Shown piece by piece: positions 56,374 through 64,000 of a DNA stretch of 64,000 bases (within the stretch, counting starts at the first letter, position 1; the number at the start of each line of letters is the position of its first letter). Under the pieces are notes generated by a model. The model made no database searches. It was not told the DNA's origin and saw nothing but the letters and a program-made list of their open reading frames with translations. The stretch is from NCBI RefSeq assembly GCF_902167145.1, contig NC_050096.1, positions 181,943,825-182,007,824 of the forward strand, given 5' to 3'. Source of the DNA: Zea mays (taxonomy: Eukaryota > Streptophyta > Magnoliopsida > Poales > Poaceae). Both the position numbers and the translations under genes were made by a program.

Positions 56374-56413
<40 letters not shown>
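56374..56413. repeat. (TA)n microsatellite
   Basis: About 20 AT/TA units flank the right border of the preceding element. Confidence 0.95.
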
Positions 56414-56415
<2 letters not shown>

Positions 56416-56435
56416 CTACATAGTGTATATATACA

Positions 56436-56706
56436 CTACTAGAACTAGCATTATTGTCGCTGAACTTTTGTTAGCTTCACGTTATATTATATTACCCGTT
56501 GATTTTTTCTAAAACTTTACCCACTTGTCTTATTCAAAATATTTATTTGAAAATATAAAATTTCAAGTCACACTAAAACAATCTTAAGTGATAAAACAAA
56601 CCACAATAAAATAAATGATAACACATTAAATTTTTTGAATAAGATGAATGGCCAAAGTTTTAGAAAAAAAGTTAACGGTGTCATATATTTATATGAATGG
56701 AGGTAG
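56436..56706. mobile_element. MITE-like foldback, possibly Stowaway-type
   Basis: TTTTTCTAAAACTTTACCCA with TTGTCTTATTCAAAA on the left half is the inverted complement of the right half (TTTTGAATAAGATGAATGGC, AAAGTTTTAGAAAAA). The right end reads, inverted, CTACCTCCATTCATAT next to TA, like Stowaway ends (CTCCCTCCGT). The left border is uncertain. Confidence 0.45.
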
Positions 56707-57425
56707 TAATTTTATTAATTTTTTGAAATATACATTTATACACATGACAAAATAGCCTTCAATTTCAGCTTGTGGTCGTTCTGTAGTCTTCGTGATAAGA
56801 TATCTAATATATGTAGAACATGTGTAGAAAAAACTGACCTAATTGTGGAGAAATACATGGCAATCGTACCTAACATGCATACAGTATTCAAATAACCCCC
56901 AAAAGTTTAAGTTGACAAAAAAGCATGGTCATATCTCTATCGACTTCTACTTTTTCTAAAGTGTTTTTTTTTTGTCTTTATGGATTGCAGCTGCATCAAT
57001 CCAAACAACCTCTACTAATATAAAGCGGGAGTTTCTCTCTTCGTGTGTTGCTACTTTCCTATCCCGCGCGGAATATAAAAAAGTGGTGTGTGTGTGTGTG
57101 TTTGGGGGAGGGAGGATTCGAAAATAGCTCGCTCAGTATAAAACACTCAGTTTCTACCATTGCAACTCATGTCTATTTGTGTTATCGTCTAAATTGTTGT
57201 CGCACCCTTTTTGGGCCAGGCCACTTTCTTAGTAGTCCTGTCCTAGTTTTTATTTCTAGGTAGTGGCGATACCTATCGTCCAGTGTACATGTAGCGACGT
57301 GGACCCATTGTTTAGCAAAGATCCATGACACGTTGTTTAGCAAAAAATGACACACATTTAGACAACAACTTAAATGGGTTCGGGCAAACATTTCTTGTAG
57401 TCGTATCTATGTCATGGATTATTAG
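56707..57425. other. intergenic sequence without recognised gene
   Basis: AT-rich, with a short (GT)n run near 57087-57100. A decayed Helitron-like start at 57009 was considered and not accepted. Confidence 0.4.
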
Positions 57426-57596
57426 CAAGGTTTTAAATAGCCAGTTGTAGCGGTCGATATATATTATGATATAGCCTTTTTAGCAGCAAAAACTTAAGCT
57501 ATATCCTGATATATCCCGCTATATCTTGATATATCCGATACTTACACTTTTAAGAAGCCTGAGGATAGATTACGTATCCCGCTATTTAAAACATTG
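57426..57596. mobile_element. hAT-type MITE with 8-bp duplication
   Basis: The termini CAAGGTTTTAAATAGC and (inverted) CAATGTTTTAAATAGC differ at one base. The perfect 8-bp duplication ATTATTAG is at 57418-57425 and 57597-57604. The 171-bp interior has GATATAT/ATATATC foldbacks and no coding capacity. Confidence 0.82.
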
Positions 57597-57815
57597 ATTA
57601 TTAGGCTTCCACTCAATCTCCGGTCACCGTTTCAGTCGTTGAGGAGGTCGTCCTCAAGCGACGGACTCATGGTAGTTGTTGACGTGTTTGGCTTCCATGC
57701 ATGGTCGTAGAAGATTTATGCGAAAGTAATTCCAACGTGCTAGTAGTAAGGTTGCCTCCAACAGATCACAAATACCCAAAATGAGTAAACACAACTATTC
57801 ATCCATCCAGCAGGA

Positions 57816-57920
57816 CTATCTCCAGCAGACTCCCTATCCCACTCCATATTTAAAACTCCACTCTGCAAATAGTCCAAAACAGTACTTTGCACGACCGTTT
57901 ACACGGTCTGCTGGAGATGG
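57816..57920. mobile_element. small foldback element (MITE-like)
   Basis: CTATCTCCAGCAGAC (57816-57830) and GTCTGCTGGAGATGG (57906-57920) form a 15-bp inverted repeat with one mismatch around 75 bp. The superfamily is not determined. Confidence 0.55.
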
Positions 57921-58845
57921 CCGAACCACACCAGCCGTTCGCAGCCCGCTCATCGCACTATTGACACTGATCTGGGCGCCAAACACCGGAGATGAACTGT
58001 TGGTTGTGCTCTTTGTGGAGGCACGAATGGTCCACGACCTAGGCATAGGAGCAGCTCCTTCTCTGTGTACATCTGGACGGTCCGTGCCTGTGGCTCGGAT
58101 GGTCCATGATGGCGCAGAGGATTGTCTTCTTTGCAGCAGACCTAGATCTCGCCTCCCGGGATGGACTCCATCGGAGAGGAGAGATACTAGGGTGTGTCTT
58201 GGCATCGGCAGGCCATCCAAAACGCCTCTAGTCGATGTAGAGCCGAGGAGAGGTGAAGATTTAAGGTAGAATAAGGCTAAACTAGGGCTACTCCTAATGC
58301 ATAAGGTAAAAATGATAAGTAGAATTGATTGAATCGATTTTGGGGGAGGGGTCCAATCGGCCATAACCCTTCATCTATATAAAGTGAGGAGGTCTGGACC
58401 CGTTACAAGTTGGTTCCCGTGTTAATCCTGTAGGTTTTTCTAATAAATCCCGCTAGAAATTTGCAACACGAACCAATTCTGCGCACACACGGACCATTCG
58501 CATTGCCGAACCGTCCGGACCACGGACTGTCCGCCCTATAGGACTAGACCGTTCGGTAGAACTTTTAGTGCTCAACATATTCCCCTCCCTTTTGGTGGAA
58601 GTTGACGATGCATATTCACTGCCAGCACCCTTTAGGAAACAATTGATCTCACCAGTCATTTTGTTCCCAAAGTAAGAACTAAGCATGATGCAAGTCACTG
58701 GCTTTTCAATCCAATAGGGTGCATTCAATAGAGCTCTAATGCATAAAGGCCATTTCAGATTGCATCTTTCTTAGCCATGACCATCTGTTCAATGGATCAA
58801 AAGGTATAGAATGAAGGTGCCCCAACCTAAATAGGCAAAAGGACT
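57921..58845. other. LTR-like or internal retroelement sequence, unassigned
   Basis: On the plus strand CATCTATATAAAGTGAGG (58371-58388) resembles an LTR TATA box, followed by TCTAATAAATCCC at 58437. GACCGTCCGG/CGGACTGTCC words follow at 58495-58560. No complete LTR borders were found. It may belong to the decayed gypsy element to its right. Confidence 0.3.
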
Positions 58846-61629
58846 ATGCATATACCATGGGTTCATCATCATACCATTCCACATTTGAACAAGAGAGACG
58901 GGTGGAAAATATCCTGGCATCACAGGATGAATAGACAATGCTTGTTGTGTCGCCTTTTGGGCCATTTTTATTCAGATGTATTGCCTTTGTGGGTGACCGA
59001 AGCTGCTTTGTTGGTCGATTGCAAGGTACGACCTTTTCAAAAGCAGGGATGACTTTCACTAGCCAACCAGAAGTTCTAGATGATTTTCTTCGACATACCT
59101 GTCTATGGTCCTCGATGCTTGAAAGCGTGTGGACGTTGTGACCTCTAGTTGCTCTCGGACCATTTGGTTGAGTTAGCCGGACTGCCAACATTGGCTCCAG
59201 ACTATCTGGGCATAGACGTCGGACCGTCCGCGATGCATGAGACATGGAGCTTTGATCGGCTATCCGATCACCCTTGCCCTCGGTGCCTCTGGTCTTATTA
59301 GTCTTCTTGCCCAGAGCCTTTTGAGCGACCACTCCTCGTGACAGATTTGTCATGCGAGGATCACTAATGATGATTCCATTGCCTTTGTCCTTATCAGCTA
59401 CTTCAAGCCGAACTAAGACTTTTTTATTTGTTAGTTCTATTATATTGACATGAAATTGCTATGTGTCCATTTGCATCTCCTGAAAACTCAACCTACCATC
59501 ATTTATGGTCGATAGTATCTATCGACAAAAAACATTACAATCATTGGTAGCATGGGAAAAAGATTTATGTCACTTGCAGTAAGCATGTCTCTTTAATTCA
59601 TCTAGAGGAGGAAGAGTATGGGTTACTTTAATGTTGCCACTTTTTACTAGTTCGTAAAATATTTTATCACACTTGGCAACATTAAAGTAAATTTAACTTC
59701 TTCTTGTCAATTCTCTTGAACCGACTGTAAAGAAGAACAAGGTGAAGATTTGGCCTTTGTTGGCCAAACAAGTTCAACGGTACATATTTCTGCGGATTCG
59801 TCATCCGAATTATCATATTCCACTAGACGTATAGTATGGCCAACCGATTTTGATGTCTCTTCACATCGGCTTTCACAGGCCAAAGCCTGCTAATGTAGCT
59901 ACGCTATCGAGAAGAACTGGATGCCACCTAATTTTTCTCTTAAGTAGGATCGCAACCCATTAAAAGTCAGCCTTGCTAACTATTTGTTCGCGACATGGAT
60001 TTGGAAGCATCAGTTTCTAGTGTCACGGAACCTCTGGACATAGTCATTAACCGATTCCCCATTCCCCTATCGGACTGAAGCCAGATCAGCTAATGATTGA
60101 AAGGGAAATGTACCTTTGGGCCATTTATATAAATGTTTTGGTGATTAGATGCTCAACACATATTGTTTTGTGCTAAGTGTCAAAGAGATGCAAATGGAAA
60201 AGCAAGGTATGACTCTAGCCTTAGTAAATTATTTTTGGTACTAACATATTCTTCTAAGTGGTAGGAACCTTGTCAAATCAAAAGAAATCGGATTGGAGAA
60301 GTCTGGCTACGCCCAGCCAAACTTGCACCAGCCCGCGGTGCACCGGACAGTCTGGTGTGCAGTCCGGTGTGCACCGGATAGTGTCTGGTGCCTAGGCTGG
60401 TGTGCCCGACGAACAGGCCGCTCTCGGGAAAAACTCAGCGCGTCGTGACTATAATTCATCGGATTGTCCGGTGTGCGACCAGACTGTCCGTTGTGCCACG
60501 GGGCCGGTGGCTGCAATGGTCAGCTTCGCCAGAAAAGGAAGGAAATCACGCACTGTTCACTGTCCGGTGGTGCACCGAACTGTCCGGTGCGCCCACGGAC
60601 AGAAAGCAACTATGGCTTTCCAAATGGAGTTCCAACGGCTCCTAGCTGCCTTGGGGCTATAAAAGGGACCCCTAGGCGCATGGAGCAATACACTAAGCAC
60701 CCATTGAACATCCTAAGACGCCGAGACTTCGCATACACACATTTGATTCATCATGTTAGAGATTCGAGCACTTTTCTGAGCTGTAACTCTGTTGTGCTAT
60801 TTTGTGTGCTCGTTCTTGTCTTGCGTGCGTGTTGTTGCTATAACTCTCGTGCTCTTGTGTGTGTTTATATCCCCCCTTACTCTTGTGCTTATTCAAGATC
60901 ATCTTTATAAGGCATGAGAGACTCCAAAGTGTGGAGATTCCTCACAAAGGGATATACTTGAGATAAAGAGAACCGTGGTATTCAAGTTGAACTTTGGATC
61001 ACTTGAAATGGGTTGAGTGCAACCCTCGACCGTTGGGACGCCACAATGTGGAGTAGGCAAGTATTCTACTTGGCCGAACCACGGGATAAAAATCACTGTG
61101 TCACTTGTCTTTATTCTTGTGCGATTCTCTCTACCTCTATTCACTTCACTTACCTAATTGCTCTAAGTTTAATACTCACTTTGTGAAGAGAAATTAAGTG
61201 AAGAAGTTTACTCCGCTAGCACTTCTCTCTCGAACTTGGTTTTCACTAATCTAATATTAGTCCAAGTTTTTTTTGTTAAGCTATTTTTATAGGATCACCT
61301 ATTCACCCCCCCTCTAGGTGCTCTCAATAATAACTCATGCTCTCCGGAGAAAAAGTGTTCATGGAATTTCTACTCTAATTCTTCCCAAGAGTTGATAGAG
61401 TTAGGCGATAGCGCCGCGCACCATACGAATGTGGTACCAGTAAGGGACAATGAGAATAAACGGAGACGGTAGGCTTTCTTATCAGCCAATTCTCCTAGGT
61501 GTGCTAAGAACTAGCTTAGGTGCTTGTTCGTGCTTTTCCCGCTTTCACTGGAAAATTTAGAGAAATCTGGTATCTTGGTACCTTGCGGATATGGCATGGT
61601 GTCGAATTGGTGATTATAAGGTTTCCGAT
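58846..61629 (-). pseudogene. Ty3/gypsy gag, decayed, interrupted by a solo LTR
   Basis: In reading order on the minus strand from 61600: MPYPQGTKIPDFSKFSSESG; a segment LFSLSLTGTTFVWCAALSPN (retrotransposon gag domain); then, beyond the solo LTR, LADLASVR, SVNDYVQRFRDTRN, LTFNGLRSYLREKLG (about 60080-59930); later a zinc-knuckle-like segment HAYCK...HATNDC at about 59600-59540; and a basic C-terminal part (58846-59353 open frame). Several stops (in VR*GNG, RN*CFQ, NK*LAR) show decay. The 5' part is cut by the copia element at 61630. No LTR of this element was identified. Confidence 0.75.
60098..61326 (+). mobile_element. solo LTR, SIRE-type copia-like, inside the gypsy gag
   Basis: TGAAAGGGAAATG to GGTGCTCTCA, 1229 bp, with a near-perfect duplication ATGAT (60093-60097) and ATAAT (61327-61331). 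It contains CACCGGAC/GTCCGGTG repeats (60340-60600), a TATA box TATAAAAGGG at 60658-60664, and the 3' sequence TTCACCCCCCCTCTAGGTG common to this group. No internal region. ORFs at 60388-60910 are LTR-internal. Confidence 0.8.
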
Positions 61630-63090
61630 ATGAAAGCATCTAGGCCCCTGGTTGGTTTTAGTTATTAATGACAACATAATGTTATATGTGACTAACGTGT
61701 GTTTTGCAGAGACAAATGGTAAGTTAGGTCGCATTATAGGTAGAAGTACTACAACGGTGAAAACAATCCCGGAGATAAGAACTCGAAGCGACGGCTAAAA
61801 CGATGAAACAAAAGGTGAAGGACTACGGAGTCCGAGTGTCAAGGAGATGTGGACACTCGTGATTTAGTTAGGTCTTTTATTCTCTTTTAGTCGTACTATA
61901 AAGAGGGGTTGTCGCTGAGTAGTTTGACCAAGAGAGTTCTAGTGTAGTGTTGGTGCACATTCACACTCACATATAGTGCTAGGTGTCACTCTAGAACTCA
62001 CTCACACGTTAGAACGAAAACCGATTTGAAAAACAACATATAAAAGAAAATAGGGTTTTTGGTCATGGGGCACCGGACTGTCCGGTGTGCACCGGACTGT
62101 CCGGTGTGCACCATCTGCCAGGTGGGGCCAAGCTGGCCCTAGGGAAGAGTTTTCCCCCGAAGAAACCTGAGAGCGTCAGTTTCAGAAATGAATTTTAGTG
62201 GCGCACCGGACAGTGCACCGGACTGTCCGGTGTGCACCGGACAGTGACTGTTCACTGTCCGGTGTGCCATCAGCCCAACGGCTAACTGTCAGAACTAGCC
62301 GTTGGAGTCGACCGTTGGCGCACCGGTGGCGCACCGGACTGTCCGGTGCGCCCATGCACAGAAGAATGCTGGTAACAGCTAGTTGGTGGGTGTGGGCTAT
62401 TTATACCCCTCTACCCACCATATTCAATGTCTTGCTGCCCTAATTAATTCCAGCACATTGCTAGAGCATTGCAAGCAACAAAAGCCTAGTGAGGAGATTA
62501 GAGAATCTTAATCTCGCATTTGTTCCTCATCAGCGCTAGCGAGAGCCACCTAGAGCACACACCACTTGCATTAGGCTTCTCTTGGTCAAGCGAAAGTCTA
62601 CGGCTTGTTACTCTTGGTGATCGACATCACCTAGACGTCTTGGTGGCGTTGGGAGATCGGTGATCACCGTGAAGATCTTGTTGGTGACCCGACTCAAGTT
62701 TGTAAGCGGTCTCGAGGGATCCACCGCGCCGGAGTGGCAAAGGATCATCTCGTAGTGAGCACTTGGTTCTTGCGAGAACCAAGGGGGAGCGATACCCTTG
62801 CGCGGGTGCTCCAACGAGGACTAGTGGAGAGTGCCGACTCTTCGATACCTCGGGATAAATTGGAGGAGTCTTCTAAACCTTGCTTTACATTCCGCACTTA
62901 ATTCAAGCACTTTACATTGTGTATTTGTTTAGCAAGTATTTGAAGTATTGTCTTAGCATTGTTGTATTTCTAGTATTATTATCTTAGTGCTATTTGTTGG
63001 GGTGAAGTTGGGCTCTTGCTTAGGTTTTAATTAGTGTTGATTTTTAGAAAAGCCCAATTCACCCCCCTCTTGGGCATCGTGATCCTTTCA
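61630..63090 (+). repeat. 5' LTR of the copia element
   Basis: TGAAAGCATCTAGG to GATCCTTTCA, 1461 bp. It has GCACCGGACTGTCCGGTGTG repeats at 62077-62360, a TATA-like TATTTATACC at 62399, and the 3' sequence TCACCCCCCTCTTGGGCATC. Confidence 0.9.
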
Positions 63091-63092
63091 AT

Positions 63093-63104
63093 TGGTATCA
63101 GAGC
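63093..63104 (+). promoter_or_regulatory. primer-binding site, initiator tRNA-Met
   Basis: TGGTATCAGAGC, complementary to the 3' end of plant initiator tRNA-Met, 2 bp after the LTR. This fixes the LTR end at 63090. Confidence 0.95.
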
Positions 63105-63142
63105 CTTGTTGCTCTTAGATTAGCTTAACCGCTAGAGTTACG

Positions 63143-64000
63143 ATGTCCGGTGGGGATGGACCTCCTCCCATTTTTGATGGTGACGATTTTCCATATTGGA
63201 AAATTCGTATGGAAGCATATTTAGAGGCTATAGACATTGGTGTCTATAAAGCCGCCACACAAGGATTCCCTGAACCTAGAGATCCCACAAATCTTGTAGG
63301 TGATGAGTTTAATTATGAGAAATGGAATGCTAAGGCCAAAAACACCCTTTTTAGAGGCCTTTGCAAAGATGTGTGGATGGACATTTGTGCTCATAAAAAT
63401 GCTCATGATTTGTGGATGGACATTTGTGCTGTACATGAAGGAACTAGAAGTGAGCGTGAGGAAGATATCACATTGCTATGAGAAAGTTAAATTCTTTTGA
63501 AATGCTTGCTAATGAAAATGCAAATGCTATGTACTCACGTCTCAATATTCTTGTAGAGGAAGTAAATGGATTGGGGCTTACTCAAATCTCACAACCGGAT
63601 GTTGTGAGGAAGATTCTCAGTGTCCTCCCAATAGACAAATATGGACACATTGTCACTATGCTACATCAAATGGATCTTTCAGTTACCACACCTACACAGA
63701 TATTGGGAAAGATCAATGCTCATGAGATGTACATGCACATCAATGACAAAGATGAGTCATCTTCCAAGAGAAAGGATTTGGCTCTCAAAGCAAATCAAGA
63801 AAGAAAAGGAAAAGCTAAAATACAAATTGAGGAAGAATCCTCAAGTGATGATGACCTTGATGCTAACATTGCCTTGATGGTAAGGAAGACCACCAAGATG
63901 TTAAAGAAGCTCAATAGAGAAGGCATCAAATTTGATTCAAGAAAGAAGAAATTCTTTTCCAACAAAAGAAAGCCCATTTCTGAGATGGATTGCTACAACT
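63143..64000 (+). pseudogene. gag: copia gag, frameshifted, runs off the window
   Basis: The ATG at 63143 starts MSGGDGPPPIFDGDDFPYWK, the DUF4219-like N-terminus of SIRE-type gag. The UBN2-like region follows. The segment KDVWMDICAHKNAHDLWMDI contains a local duplication: GTGGATGGACATTTGTGCT occurs at about 63371 and again at about 63413. At about 63467 a one-base loss shifts the frame (the first frame stops at 63479-63481) and the protein continues in another frame from MRKLNSFEMLANENA to the window end, with ESSSDDDLDANIALM near 63838. Apart from these two events the sequence is well preserved. Confidence 0.88.

Larger units (their letters stand above)
61630..64000 (+). mobile_element. Ty1/copia SIRE-lineage element (Ji/Opie-like), 5' end
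   Basis: A complete 5' LTR, a tRNA-Met primer-binding site and a gag coding region are visible; pol and the 3' LTR lie beyond the window. The five bases before the LTR, CGATA, would be the target duplication but the right flank is not available. Confidence 0.9.

Noticed and set aside
57009..57022. Second Helitron 5' end (CCTCTACTAATATA)
   Set aside because: It misses the first T of the consensus, and no hairpin with CTAG followed by T was found to its right within the window.
57921..58560. LTR of the decayed gypsy gag element
   Set aside because: The TATA-like motif points along the plus strand while gag is on the minus strand, and no TG...CA borders with target duplication could be found.

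Overview
The window looks like intergenic, retrotransposon-dominated DNA from a large-genome panicoid grass, most likely maize or another Andropogoneae. The reasons are its Tat-lineage Ty3/gypsy elements with GC-rich 1.7-kb LTRs, SIRE-type Ty1/copia LTRs carrying CACCGGAC/GTCCGGTG repeats, CACTA transposons with TTTGCCGAGTG subterminal repeats, and a small monocot-type thaumatin-like protein. All family names come from motif recognition by eye; no database search was run.

Layout. 1-5120: right part of a CACTA transposon (CACTA-1) with a decayed TNP2-type transposase, inserted in a LINE. 5121-5158 plus 19239-22263: the LINE itself, split by Gypsy-1. 5159-19238: Gypsy-1, minus strand, nearly complete, TSD AATAC. 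22264-48674: a Helitron of about 1.6 kb, now spread over 26 kb. It carries a captured protein phosphatase 2C (PP2C) fragment and a tRNA-like sequence. It was invaded by Gypsy-2 (22716-34842, plus strand, TSD TATAC, pol deleted, antisense spliced accessory gene kept) and by CACTA-2 (35800-48492), which itself contains a 4-kb solo LTR. 48804-52681: CACTA-3, minus strand, TSD ACA. 53497-54030: the only intact host gene, a short thaumatin-like protein. 54770-56373: a DNA element set between two (TA)n tracts, followed by three MITE-like elements. 58846-61629: a decayed gypsy gag on the minus strand, split by a copia-type solo LTR (60098-61326). 61630-64000: 5' end of a SIRE-type copia element running off the window.

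How the parts relate. Gypsy-1 and Gypsy-2 belong to one family. Gypsy-1 keeps gag-protease and pol in one frame separated by a conserved UAG. Gypsy-2 has lost reverse transcriptase, RNase H and integrase but keeps both LTRs, the primer-binding region and most of gag, so it may have depended on Gypsy-1-like partners. The nesting gives relative ages: LINE before CACTA-1, Gypsy-1 and the Helitron; the Helitron before Gypsy-2 and CACTA-2; CACTA-2 before its solo LTR. Apart from the thaumatin-like gene, almost every coding region here is transposon-derived and most are broken.
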